The notes beneath the pieces are model-generated. The model did not search any database and was not told the DNA's origin. It saw only the letters and a program-made list of their open reading frames with translations. Both the position numbers and the translations under genes were made by a program. This document shows, in pieces, positions 32,920 to 46,100 of a stretch of DNA of 64,000 nucleotides. How positions within the stretch are numbered: the stretch's first letter is position 1; every line of letters begins with the position of its first letter. The DNA is taken from positions 64,614,330 to 64,678,329 of the forward strand of contig JAAALK010000079.1 in the NCBI GenBank assembly GCA_019279435.1, written 5' to 3'. This DNA comes from Zizania palustris. Taxonomy: Eukaryota; Streptophyta; Magnoliopsida; Poales; Poaceae.

Positions 32920-33428
32920 CTCCCTCCGTTACTCAAAAACAAGTCATTTTAGACATAATTTTACGTAACAAGGAGCAATTATTTAGTGTGTACTTTCCAT
33001 GTTTGCCCCTATTAATATAGTGCAAGAGTAAACATAGCCCGAAAAACAAGAAAAAAATAGTACTCTCTCCGGTACACAAAACAAGTCGTTTTATGCTTGT
33101 ATCAAAAGGTTGCTAAAACAAGTCGTTTTGTATTTTATTGTGCATTTTGGACAACTATATCCCTCAAGTAGTGCTACTTCTTTCTTGTTTTTCGTGTTAT
33201 GTTTACTCTTGCATTATATTTAATAGGGGCAAATATGAAAAATACACACTAATTAATTGCCCCTTGGTATGTGAAATCGTGTCTAAAACGACTTGTTTTG
33301 TGTACCGGAGGGAGTACTACTTGAAGGGTATAGTTGTCCAAAATGCACAATAAAATGTAAAACAACTTGTTTTAGCAACATATTGATAGAAGCCTAAAAC
33401 GACTTGTTCTTTTGTGTAACGGAGGGAG
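32920..33428. mobile_element. Stowaway-type MITE (outer), interrupted by a second copy
   Basis: The left terminus CTCCCTCCGTTACTCAAAAA and right terminus TTTTGTGTAACGGAGGGAG are inverted; the interior pairs via AAACGACTTGTTTT-like motifs. Its length is about 257 bp without the inner insertion at 33063-33314. TA precedes the left end (32918-32919); the right flank reads AA, so the duplication is imperfect or mutated. Confidence 0.75.
33063..33314. mobile_element. Stowaway-type MITE (inner), 252 bp
   Basis: Ends CTCTCTCCGGTACACAAAAC and GTTTTGTGTACCGGAGGGAG with TA on both sides (33061-33062 and 33315-33316). It shares interior sequence with the outer element, so it is the same family inserted into itself. 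A short open frame across it is a repeat artefact. Confidence 0.8.
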
Positions 33429-35569
33429 AAACATTTAGAAATCTTATATGCATGGTAATATAGGTGTGAATATATTGAGAGTATTTAGCTGATCAATCTA
33501 AGTTTTATTTTAAACTAAAAATAAAAGTTAAACTATTTTATCTGAACATAGAAACTTCGGATCAAGTTATACTTAAATAAGCCCTTATTAAAGAGGGCAG
33601 TGCTGTAATGCTGTGCTATACAAACGGCACCTGCTGTAGTTGCTACGTATAGCTCTAGCATCTAGCATCACATATGTTTTGAACATTTGATGGCAACACT
33701 CTGGAGTCTGGAGACGTTGGCGTGCCATTTTTAGATGATTTGAAATGCATCAACTGTTTGTATGCTAGTTGTATGTATACAGTATACAGGGTAGCGCTAA
33801 ACAGCGCCAGGAGAGAAAACCCGTATGTATACAGTATGAATCGTTGCTGAACATGGCATGACAATTAGCTAGTGATGGAAGCAGGCCTGATAATTTAAAT
33901 TCAGCTTCAGATTTTTGGGCAAGGAAAAGCAGGAGTCAGGAGAGGAAAAGCTGCATACGCAAGCTTAAAATATTAAGAACTAGGGGCGCGTGAGAGCTGA
34001 CAAATCGTCCGAGGGGACCTTTTCGCCTAAAACCCGGAGGAAGTCGGTAGATCGTGTGGTCCATGGTACTCGATGACCATATCTCATGCTCTTTTATCTC
34101 TCGCATTTTGCTCCCTTTCTCCGGATTCATAATTTTGGACATGTTCTTCTATATCAGATCATGAATTAATTAATTAATATTAATATTTTATATTTTATCT
34201 ATATTGTATATAGCTATGTTGTACTTTTACTTAATGAGTTTGTATGAATGCAGAAGTATATAAGTGTAAAATGATCTCTCAATTCCTTTCAAAAAAATGA
34301 TCTCAATCACCAAACCATCAATAATTGACATCTAAAAACTCTGAACCAGCCAACAAAATATGGAACCAAAGTGGCATCTGATATCTCACTAATACGTGTT
34401 CTATCTAATATCTTATATAAATCATTTTAGTTTTTTTAACTCTTTGAAATATAATAATCTTTTTAAAACCTTGTCATTTTTATCTTTTATAAGTCGTTTT
34501 ATACTTGTGCACCAGAATTAAGAAATTAACTCACATAATTTTATTGTCTCTCATTTATTCTATTTTTAAAGAGATGAATTCTTTGTTTATGACAAGTGTA
34601 ACATTTATTTTATAAAGACAAACACAGAAGAAAATATGAAAAAATATATAAGTTTTTAAATGACTTGTATTTGAGAAAGAGTTGATAAAAACTACTTATA
34701 AAATGAATCGAATGCGGTAAATTCATATATCGGATGGAGTATATAGGATGTGCATTTATAAGCAGAGTCTATTCTACCCTCGATCCTATCCTTCGTTCTA
34801 GTATATCCTTTTCTTCTCATCTGACGAGAAGAGGAAGAACAAGATGATTCTTGGCTGCTTTCTGATCTAGGGAGATGATTAAGATGTCACTAGTTAAACG
34901 ACCCCACTAATCCGATCGATCTCCTTAGGAATGGTGGAGAATCTGAAGATGTCACGCTAGCACACCTTCTACTCCTCTTCTGCATATGCCACCGTATGGA
35001 AGAATTGAAGTGCAGGGCTTCTGCATGAACTTTCTCGGGAAAGGCAAACAGAGGGAGGTTGCAAAGGCTACGGCAGAAATGGGCCAATTGGCCTTTATCA
35101 GTTTTGACCACCTTTCTATACTTGTTTTTTTCCCTTTTCTCGCGGAGGAAGATCGGTGGTCCATACTCCATGGCCCCCTAATGACCAAACGTCCAAATCT
35201 ATCCTATCTCTTCACTGTTTGATATGAACATATTTAGGTCAGGTCTAATCTTTCCTTGGTCCTCCCTATCATCTTTCTGTATAGCCCATTCTTCTCATTT
35301 GAGAGAAGAAAACAGTCTGCTAGTGATCTTGACAGCGGTTCACTTCAGAATATTATAGAGAATATCAGCAGAAGCTGCTACCGGGATACACATTACAGCT
35401 GGTAAACAAGGATGTTTCAGGCTACGTAGCTTGGCTACTCGCTATAGTTCCAGCGTTTATCGATGCCTGAACTTTGCCTCTGTCTAAACAAAACTGATGT
35501 TTATCGATGCTGTGACAGATTGCGCACCTTGACCCTGAAGGTCGCCGGCAGGAGCTAATGGCGCACTGA
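33429..35569. other. Intergenic and PHO1 3' flank, no gene seen
   Basis: AT-rich sequence. Roughly the last 170 bp (35400-35569) should be PHO1 3'-UTR. Two related CTTCTCAT-type stretches occur near 34810 and 35300 and may be parts of an old repeat. Confidence 0.4.
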
Positions 35570-38500
35570 CTAGGGCAGGATGACGGGGCTGATGTCCCAA
35601 ATGTCCTTGGCATACTCGTGGATCGTCCGGTCGCTGCTGAACTTGGAGGAACCAGCTGTGTTGAGAATGGACATCCTTGTCCATAGCTGCGAGTAAAGAG
35701 ACGGGTATGTGAGTAGAAAGGATTCTGGGACAGAGTTTGAATACCAATGCCATAATGCCATAATGCCATAATGCAAATGTGATCAAAACTATGATGATGT
35801 CTGGTATTTTTAGATAACATGTTGCTCCAAGCAGGAAAATGGGAGACATGAGAAATCTAACAGAGCAATGCATTTTATGCTTTTTTCCAGATATAAAGTT
35901 GCTGATTCCGAAATATCCATTCAGTGTTAAGAGATCAGCCCACCATATCTGTTTGGTTCGTTTCCTAGTTTTTTTGGGGAGCATAGGAGCACTTGCCTGA
36001 AGGAATGGCCTAACTATGTACATGAAAGCTCATTTAATAGCAGGTGTATAGCATGTATTAAGAGAACATAACCAGCAAGAGTGACAATTTGCATTGTTCT
36101 TTTAACATATCCATGCTTGTACATTTTGTTGTTTCATGCTTCTAGTGAAACATTGGTTTGATAACATGATAACAAAATTCACAATACAATACAAGAAGTG
36201 TATGTAATAATCGTGTGGTGCACAAAAAAGCAAGAGAACTTACTTTCTGGTTTCGATATGCTTCATCAACCTTCTTCTGGCATTCAATGTAACTGGGGAA
36301 ATCTTTGCCAACAAGAAAATAATCAGCACGTCCATAACCTTCATTACCTTCCAGAGAACCCATCAATTCATCGTAGTTACAAGATCTGAAGACTCCACTG
36401 CAGACATATTTCTTAACCTCTTCAAATCTTGGGTCAGGCACAAACTACAAGTGAAAAAATGATATAGTCATAATGTTGCTTGAGCTACACTGTTCAGTTT
36501 GGTTCACCTAGTTAAAGATATCTTTCTGAGCTTGATCATAACTCATAAGTATGACTACATGAACCAGAGTGATACCTTTCCCTGGGCTCTTTCTTTCCTT
36601 AAACCAGCAACTTCATGTGCTTCTGCACCAAAAGGAAAAAGTTTTCCGCTCCAACCTCCTCTCTGATTTCCACATTAGCACCATCCAAAGTTCCAATAAG
36701 GATGCATCCATTCATGGCAAACTTCATATTGCTGGTTCCACTAGCTTCCATTCCAGCAGTACTGCATGAAATTAAATTTGCGGTATCACTTATAAGTGGC
36801 ACTATGCCAAAACTATACATTCTAAAAAAGAAGAGGTACATGAAAATCCACTTCAACCAATATAGGGAAGAGTGTTTTTTGTGAATTTGCAGACTGTAAA
36901 GTGTACCCAAATTATCACCTGATATGTTGAGACAATTCACTGGCAGGAATGAGCGTCTCAGCGATACTTACATTATAATCTGGAACAAATACAACCTGCA
37001 CAACAAAAATATGTCCTGAGAATTTTAATTAGTTACTGCATATTTTACCTCATACAGTTGTTGATAATATCATTGAAAGTTTTATGATTGCAACATAAGG
37101 AAATTATTGCATTTCAATGGCAACTGGACTATTAGTCAAAACCATATTGCTATTGACTGCAGATGGAAATGACAAGCGATGTTATAGAGGAACAATTACC
37201 TTCAATAGATCTCCGATTTCTGGATCATGATTTACAGTAGCTGCAACATCTGTAATAAACTTCACTATCCTCTTTGCCTGTATGTAAGTGGCAAATGCTT
37301 TCCCACCAAATATGCATACCCTTGGAACAAAGCTCTTTACTCTTTCTTTTGCACTCATCTCTTTCATCTTCTTGTAGCGGTAGACAATTCCAAGGATATT
37401 TAGCAACTGCCGTTTGTATTCATGTATCCTTTTCACCTATGGATCCAGGTGACAAAAACTAAGTCAACAAGTACATGACAGCAGGAAAATACTTCATATA
37501 AAATATACCTGCACATCAAACATTGCATCTGGACTGACAATATATCCTGTTTTGTCTCTTATTAGAGAAACCACCTTCATCTTGTTAGCTTTTTTAGCAG
37601 CACGCCACTCTGATTGCAGATCCTCATTATCAGCAAACTGTGACAGGATGAATGTCAGCAAAAATGTAGCAGTCTGAATTATCAGAAATATATAAAAGGA
37701 AGTATAGGTAACAAGAAATCAAGGAACTATTTAAAAAAGTGCATCACTGAAAATTGGATAAAGGGACAACTTGAAGTCTAGAAATACCTTCTTAAGTTCT
37801 GCAAGTTTATCAGTGTTCAAAATCCAGTCATCAGATCCTATCCATTTTGAAATGATCGAACTTGATTCAGGATTACAAAACCGAATCCAACGTCTGGGAG
37901 TCACTCCATTTGTTTTATTTTGAAACTTAGTGGGCCACATCTGGAAAAGCAAGCAGAAAAATTGGCAAATGATGAATATCATATGATTAGATAAGTATAG
38001 AAACAGAAAAATAAGATTCCAGTTCCCAAAAGTCCTCACATAATTACCTCATAAAAGCCGTTGAATACATCTTCTTTCACAATTGCACTGTGAATCTCAG
38101 CCACACCATTAACTGAATGCCCACCAACAACACAGAGGTTTGCCATGCGGACAACTCTAGGTAATTTAGGATCAGATTTTACAAATGGATCTAACTCATC
38201 CTCAGAATCCTCGTTTCCTGCCTCCACAATTTCTTCAGATTCTATCACTCCCTCTACCGTCTCACGTTCAATGTTTTTCTCTGCTTCTGACTCAGTCTCC
38301 TCAACCTCAACAATAGTCTCCAATGATTTGACAAGAAATTTCTCTTTCAATTTAGAAGGAGATTCCTTTTTCTCTTTTGGTTTTACAAATAGTTTGGCAA
38401 TAGAAGCAGGTAGGTCAACATTGTCTAATATCCTCATTTCTTTGATCTTCTTTTTTAACAGTGAAGTATCTGCTGTTCCGTATTTTGAGATGATGGTGTT

Positions 38501-41500
38501 CATAAGCTGTCTCAAATCAGGGATAGAAACAAGAAAACATGAGTGGGCGTACAGAGCATAAAGCTAACTGTGTAAGCTTTGTGCACGTGTGGTACCTCCC
38601 CATCAATTGTTTCCATGATTTCAACATGCCGAGGAAGAAGTTTCTGCATAATGTCCAAGCTCCACTTCTCCAGAGCTTCAGGAAGCACTGTGTGGTTAGT
38701 GTATGCCACAGTTCTGGCCAAAAAAATGTAATTAGTACAACGTTAAATATAAGACAAGTGAGGAAGAAAAATAGATTTATTTGGACTTGTAGAACATCAG
38801 AACACATCGAACTTAAGTCCCTGTTAGATTTCAAGATTAGCTAATTTGGTGTGAATACCTTTCTGTGATACTCCAAGCCTCGTTCCAACTCAATCCTTTA
38901 ACATCCATCAATATTCTCATTAACTCAGGAATGCACAGTGTTGGATGAGTGTCATTCATCTGCACTGCCACTTTAGAGGGGAAGTCATCCCAGTTGAGAG
39001 AATTACCAGCTCTGTTCTCAAAATGAGCAATAATATCCTGTAGTGAGGCTGAGCACAATGTATATTGCTGCTTCAAGCGAAGAAGTTTCCCCTCTGGTGA
39101 TTCATCCCCAGGATACAATACGTGGCATATCTGGCATGATGACAAAACAAGTAAATCAAACCTATGTTAGATATAATAAATCTCCATGTTTGACCACAGA
39201 CCTGACAACAATGTACTATAATTCTATAACATGACACAAAAAACTACTAAATACTTTATAAATAGATACTGCTTAACATGTGGAAGACAGGTCAATTTAA
39301 CTGGATTTTTTAGGGCTAGTTCAGCAAGTCAGTAACACATGCCATTTTATCCATGCAATGTACAAAATACACCATATAATTGAGCACAAACAGCACAAAT
39401 AAGAACCATGCAGTGATAAATACAATTCAGATGTTATGAAGTATGGGTCTACCACTTCAAAACCCATGTCACCCTGTGATAACTAGGTATTCGTCTAGAC
39501 CATAATCCCATCAGTCTTGATATATTGATTTGTAGGAGAAATATACATATATTTATGCTTGGTGATTTACTTAAAAATGGTATAAAAATAAAGATATTAT
39601 GGACGTGTTTGATATCTTTTAGCCTTTGAAACACTAATCTGTCAAAGAGTTGGTGTTTTGTGCTCAAACAAAAATCTTGGAAAAATAATACCTTTTCAGC
39701 ATTTAGATGAGCTTCATAGGCACGCGTATGATCTCCAGCATTAAAAGCATCCAAATTGAAATCTTTTGCTGGTACCGTTGTTGACCAAAGGCGAAGATTG
39801 TTGGTAGTTTTAGTCTTGTAGCCAGGAATAGGGATATCATGTGCTACAGCATTAATATTTTCTCCTCCAATCCAGTGCTTCCTCCCATCAGTGCCTTCAA
39901 CAACTTTACCATAGAATTTTACAGGATAGGAAATATCATTTCTTACAATCTCCCATGGATTTCCCATCTGAAGATAAATGTGCAGTCATAAATGGCTAGC
40001 CATTATAATCAATATATCAACATAATCAAAACCATGGAGATTAATCAGTAAAATAATTAGAAGGCATATCAGTACCTCGAGCCAATTTTCAGCTACCTCC
40101 TCCTGACCATCCTTTGTTATGATTTGCTTAAAGAGGCCATATTTGTACCGAAGTCCATATCCCCATGCTGGATAATTCAGCGTTGCCAGAGAATCCAAAA
40201 AACAGGAAGCTAGACGACCTAGACCGCCATTGCCAAGTGCAGCATCTGGCTCCTGTTTTGTTGCAATAGCAAAAATAGCATATCTGATACGAATATTTCT
40301 ATAATAAAGTGAACTCTATGCATCAATAAGCTATTTGGAGAAATTCAATAGTAACTAAGTACGATAGCTACATGAAGAATGTAAGTCAGATTATGGATCA
40401 TGGTCGAAATTTGAAAACGAGCTTTACCTTTGCAGATAGTTTCAGAACAAGGGAAGGCAATGAATGAATAATAAATTGTTGTTTTTCGGTAGTTTAAATA
40501 AGAAACTCCATGAAACAAATCTCTACTAGAAAATCATTACCTGGGTAGCAACATTCTCTAGGTTTTGCCCAAGCTGATTTAGTGCTTCTGCATATTGTCC
40601 AGTTAACTCAAGGTTGCCAACAGCATTTGTGAGAGCTCTTCCCTACAATACAGAAAAATAACCATACAACATGTAGTGTATTCACTCAAAGGTAAGGCAT
40701 GAGGCTTGATGAAGGAGCATGCAGGACCTGTAAAAACTCCATGGACAAGTAATAAGCCTGCTTCACATTTGTTCTGTTGTAATAGTCATAAGTTGCATTC
40801 CAATTCATTATAAGAGTATCAAGAACACTTTTAGCAGTTGCATGGTAAGCCTTTAGGGGTGAAAAGTGTTCCGGAGAGAACAAGGGTGTGAATTCTGCAT
40901 GGTGCTTGATGTTTGATGCAATGGCAGACGAATCAATGGGATCTAGCACACTTGCAATCTCTGCATTACAAGAATACCAATTTTAGCATCCAAAAATGTA
41001 TCTGTTAGAAATTGGGATTAAAAACTTGTCAACAGTAGGTATTAACAGTTGAAACAAAATAAGTTCATGAAAATAGTTGTGCCAATGTGAAGATTCTCAC
41101 ACTTGCAAAATACCCTGGAAATTTAGACATTTCCCACAAGTATTTTGTCTTGATAAGTTCTCTTGAGTGGTCTAGAGATGTAGATGGTGTGTCAAAAACT
41201 CTGATGTTTAAGTTGTAATTTGTATTATGTTGCACCTTTCTGCTTGATCAACGGGCAATGCCAGAGAATGATGCAACTTTTGTCTGACCCATAGTTGTTG
41301 TTCGTTTCTTCTCTAGGCTCAATCTTTTGCCTTAATTGAATGATCTAAATTTTTCTAGCCTTAGTATACTGATCATCTGCTTGATTGTCATTTGAAGATT
41401 ATTTGGGCTACTATGTTCCAATTACCTTCATAAATGAATCCTAGATGACCTTAAATTGAAGTCTAGCAACATTGGTGCAAGTTTGGAGGACTTTGTAGGA

Positions 41501-42136
41501 CATTTTCTGCAGTTCCCAGTGGTAACACGGCAAACGTTCACTGCACCATCACACGAAGTCATGAACAGCTAGCATTCCCCAAACCACCACCTAGAAGTTT
41601 GTCAAAATTTACTGATATTAGGAATAAGAACTCCCATATGATGCACTGAATTATTACAGTTCCGCCAAAACAACACCCAGTTCATTTGCACACGTGAACT
41701 CTAAATAGTATAATATACATTTTAATTATTCCCGAATGCAGCAACCCTCTAATCCGCAAAACCTAACCACTGAAAACAGTAACCCATCAGAGCACCAATT
41801 CAGAGCAATTCAGAGCAATTCAGAGCGGAGAGCGCATCTGCGCGCGCACGAGGGTCACGCATCCGCATCACATCAACAGCAATCCAAACCACATTACAAC
41901 CTACCACCACCGTGGGAGCCAGAAATAACGGGGAGGATCAGCCTCTCACCTTCCTCGGGCGACGCCGAACCCTGCACGCCCCGATCGCTCGCCACCCTCC
42001 GCACCGCGAGCCTCCGGTGGCCCCGCCTCGGTGGCGTGGCCCCGGCGCCCACATGGAGACCCGGTCCCCCGCCTCCGCATCCGGTACGCGGGCGGGAGGC
42101 GGTGGCAAGCTGCAGCGGTGCCGAGGCGGTCGCCAT
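35570..42136 (-). CDS. PHO1: Plastidic alpha-1,4-glucan phosphorylase (L-type starch phosphorylase)
   Basis: Catalyses reversible phosphorolysis of alpha-1,4-glucans to glucose-1-phosphate in plastids and has a role in early granule synthesis. Fifteen exons: 41950-42136, 40728-40960, 40541-40642, 40076-40252, 39692-39967, 38859-39130, 38596-38713, 38048-38506, 37788-37940, 37509-37637, 37200-37436, 36919-36995, 36576-36761, 36244-36444, 35570-35686. All have GT-AG borders and consistent phase. The N-terminus (MATASAPLQLATASRP) looks like a transit peptide. Exon 8 carries the acidic insert of about 70 residues (about 496-567, ESEAEKNIERETVEGVIESE) found only in L-type enzymes. The PLP-site signature EASGTSNMKFAMNG lies in exon 13, with Lys820. 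The total is 974 aa if one base is restored: exon 13 is 186 nt where phase needs 187, and the frame breaks at CTTTTGG (36630-36633). Confidence 0.95.
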
Positions 42137-43198
42137 TGTCGCGCTCTGTGTGCAGGGACGGGTCAAGTGAGAGCCGAACGCGATGCGCTGTGCAGGTTGA
42201 GGACGAAACAACGTTTAATCGGCGTGGGGTTAAAATACACGCCGTGCCGTGGCAACGAGAGGAAACACACGTGGCGTGTCACTGCCTGGTGGGCCCGCGT
42301 CAGCACACGGCGGTGGGGGTGGGGGAGGCGGGGACCATACGGCCGCTGTGTCAGTTGTTGCTTTGCGCGAAATTTCGACGGCTGGGAATTAAAAGGGAAT
42401 AAAAAGGTAAAAAAACGGCAGCCTTTCGAACAAATTTCGTCGCATTTTTGGACGGCTGGGGATGACACTTCAGCTTTCAGCTTTCTGTTTTGCTAAAGCT
42501 CCCTTTTCTCGGAGTGTTTTGGATTTTTCTCGTGTAGTTTTGTTTCTCTAAAAGATTTCATGAAGCGTGCACGCTGGTGCAACGTGGCGCTGCTAGTGTT
42601 CTTCATGCCCACCCTTGCTTCTACCGCTGTGGCCCGACCTAGGCCCACATGCCCACAGGAGGAAAGCATGCGGCCCAAACCACGAGGCCCATGGACCTAG
42701 TCTCCCTGATTTACGCTTGGCAGTTGCCTACTGCTCCTCTCCGTCGACCGCATGGACCTAGTCCACGACGCGCCACTATGAAAAAGAAAAGGAAAATACG
42801 TACTCGACGCCTACTCGGTGGATGAGTCAAGCGGTGATCTCCAGAAAAACAGTGGAGGGTGACGGCATACTGGCCAAAAAATACGTATTAATTTGTTTAC
42901 CATTATTAAAAAAAACGTTAAAACAAAAACAGAGTCGAGCAGGTTGGTAGACGCGGTGCAGCCGCGCTCGCTCGGCGCATGCGGGGGCTGTCCACGTAAG
43001 GACCACGTCGACACTTAGCTGGGGCCCGGTTACAGTTGTCCCTCGTCGTGTTGCTCTCGCTCTATCTCTTTGCTCCGTTGCAGTGCACGGCGCACGGGTG
43101 TCACCGTGCCCACGAGTCCAAGAGAGCGTGAGCTCCCTCTCTCCCCTTGTACGCCTCGTGCTCGGCCCTTTCATGGTTTCCACCACCGTTCATGGGAC
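42137..43198. promoter_or_regulatory. Shared upstream region of PHO1 and CNGC2
   Basis: The PHO1 (-) and CNGC2 (+) start codons are about 1.06 kb apart and diverge, so this interval must hold both promoters and leaders. The PHO1 side is GC-rich to about 42380. The middle (42400-42900) is more AT-rich and includes CCACGTGTGTTT-like G-box relatives (complement near 42268). I see no transposon in it. A bidirectional promoter is inference only. Confidence 0.5.
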
Positions 43199-46100
43199 AT
43201 GCCTTCCCTCTCCTTCGTCCGCTTCCTCTCCGGGAGGTGAGGGCTCGATCCGTTTCGCCTCGTTCATTCCCGACTTCATTCCCGGGCTAGCTAGCTTGGA
43301 GATTTTATGAATGTGTCTGCGAGAGTTGGTGATTGATCGTGCGTGTTTGTTTCGTTCTTGTGTGATTAGGTCGCTTGCGGATGTGTGTGATGGGGTCAAG
43401 AGAAGGCTGGGGTTGGTCGCCGGCGGCGAAGGCCGGGACGAGGAGACCGACCATGCCGGAGGGGGCGGTGGGTCGAGCAGGTCGGCGGCGGGGCCTCCCG
43501 GCGAGTGCTACGCGTGCACGCAGCCTGGAGTGCCGTCGTTCCACTCCACGACGTGCGACCAGGTGCACTCGCCGGGCTGGGACGCCGACGCGGGCTCGTC
43601 GCTAGTGCCGGTCCAGGCGCAAACCCAGGCGGCGGCGAACCACGCGGGGGCCGGTGCCGCCGCCAAGGCCGCGCGGTGGGTGTTCGGTCCGGTGCTCGAC
43701 CCGCGGAGCAAGCGCGTGCAGCGGTGGAACGGGTGGATCCTGCTGGCCCGCGCCGCCTCTCTGGCGGTGGACCCACTCTTCTTCTACGCACTCTCCATCG
43801 GCCGGGCCGGCCGGCCGTGCATGTACATGGACGCCGGCCTCGCCGCCGCAGTCACGGCCCTCCGGACCTGCGCCGACCTAGCGCACCTGGCGCACGTCCT
43901 GCTCCAGTTCCGCCTCGCCTACGTCTCCCGCGAGTCTCTCGTCGTCGGCTGTGGCAAGCTCGTCTGGGACCCCCGCGCCATCGCCTCACACTACGCCCGC
44001 TCCCTCAAGGGCCTCTGGTTCGACCTCTTCGCCATCCTGCCCATCCCACAGGTCAGCTCGATCTCTCAACTCTCATCTCACCATTTTCACCAATTTTCTC
44101 CAATTTTACCATCGATTTCAAGTATTTTAAACACCTGGAAACGACATGATTCATCCCTGATACCGTCCGACCATGTAGACGAGTGATCAAACGCCCCGCA
44201 ATTATGGGCGTTCGGGTTCCTCGTGTCTGTTTCTGAGGCGCACCACAGCGTCCACAACATTTTTGATATTACAGTGGGGACTGTAGGGTACCCAAGCAAG
44301 TACATCTCAGCTACAAACAGTGTCCACTAGCTAGTGAGCCCATGTGTAAAGCTGTAAGTTTGGTTCGTCGAATGTGACAACAGTGTACGAAGTAGCAGCT
44401 GGCGTGGGACTCCGGCTTACTAAGTTAAAATAAGTTAAAATTAATAAATTGATAGTGAGAGTAAAATGCTTATTAATAAAACAGTACTTTGAATTAATAG
44501 GTAAACGATGCATAAGGATTATTAAAGAAAATAAAACTTTATGATTTGTGAATCGACGGTACGTGATGTATAAAAATGAGTATAAATAAAGTCTGTATGA
44601 AATAGGGGAGTTGTAGAATATCATTTGGCATAATTTTAGATTTAGGAATTTCTTAGAGCTTGTCAAATCTAGTTTTATTAAATTATAGATTTAGAGTTAT
44701 ATATATTAAAATTATTTAGTTGAGAGTCTAAATTTTATTTTAGAATAAAAATAAAAAAATATTGTATTTTATTTTAGAAAGATCTTGAAGACGTGAGATC
44801 CTGAACAATGATGATAGACTTTAATGAGCTTACGGAAGAAGTACGGATGGATGAAGGTAGTAGCTCGGCGCCAATGATTGGCCGTGGTAGCAGTACTGTT
44901 TAATTTGAATATGACCGCCGGATGCGACGTGCATTAAATGGGATTACATTTACAAAAGAAAATAGTAAGGGTTAATTTTTTTGTGCCATTACGATTTTTA
45001 CTGTTTGTCAAAATGCTATCGTTGTGTCACTGCCAGATGGGGGTCGTCACAGTCACTGACAGTGGCATGTAGGCAATTTCTGAAAATTATAACGACACGT
45101 AAGTAATTTTCCCATAGTAATGAAATAGATTCTGAGTTTACACTTTGTACCCATAAATTTTATAGAATTTTTACGCGAATTATATTAAAATTTTCAAAAA
45201 AATAAAAAAACTTCGTTCCTAAGGAGCCTGACAGGGATTACATTTACAAAAGAAAATAGTAAGTGTATTTGCACTGTCCAAGTTTGTGGTGTACTGGTGT
45301 TGAGTGTTGACCCACCTTTGTTGCAAGTTGCAACTTGCAAGAAGATAAGGTTTAGAGAGTAAAAATGTTGTGGTTTCTGGTTGGGACTCTCCTTTTACCT
45401 CTGCAATGATACCTTTCATGTGGTTGGTGTTAGAGTGGGATTTGGCCGATCTCTGATCATGCGGGAACAGAAATTATTTTCGCTGATTATTTATCAGCAT
45501 ATGTCTTTAAGATGGCGTCGCCATTTGTATTCACAGATGTGTGATCATTTTTGAAGTGGGGCCTAGTTTTTCCTCAGATTTTGGATCACACGTTCGTTCT
45601 AGCTTCGCCTAATTGCTTTTTGTCTTTTACGTGGGGAATTGGATGTGTGCAAAGCCACTTGATGTTACTTGTGTCTTTTTCATATCATGTACGGATTGAT
45701 GTTGTCCTGAGGATGAATTATTGTTAAAAAGGACTAATAAATAAAATCAACATGACCGGAGCTAGCGAAAAATAGGATGATACACAATTTAACCATTTAT
45801 GTTCTACTAGTAAGGTGTCTGTGCTTTGTGACAGAGTTTATTTTATTACAAAATTCATACTTCTATGCAAAATACAAAAATTAAAGGACTAAAATGCAAA
45901 AAGATACATTTTATTTTTATTTTTTATTTTTCTTCCTGCATGCATGCGCGGCAGGCGGGTGTGTGTGGGGAGACAGGTGGGACGCGTGGGGAGGCGGTTG
46001 GAGCGAGCGGATGGAAAATCATTCTCATGCTTTATAATATTAGAGATTTTAATTTTTTTATGGATTGATTTCTAGATTAAATCTATGCAAGGTTAGATTT

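Noticed and set aside
41736..42496. Plus-strand open frames over PHO1 exon 1
   Set aside because: They are antisense to a well supported exon and intron and show no domain.
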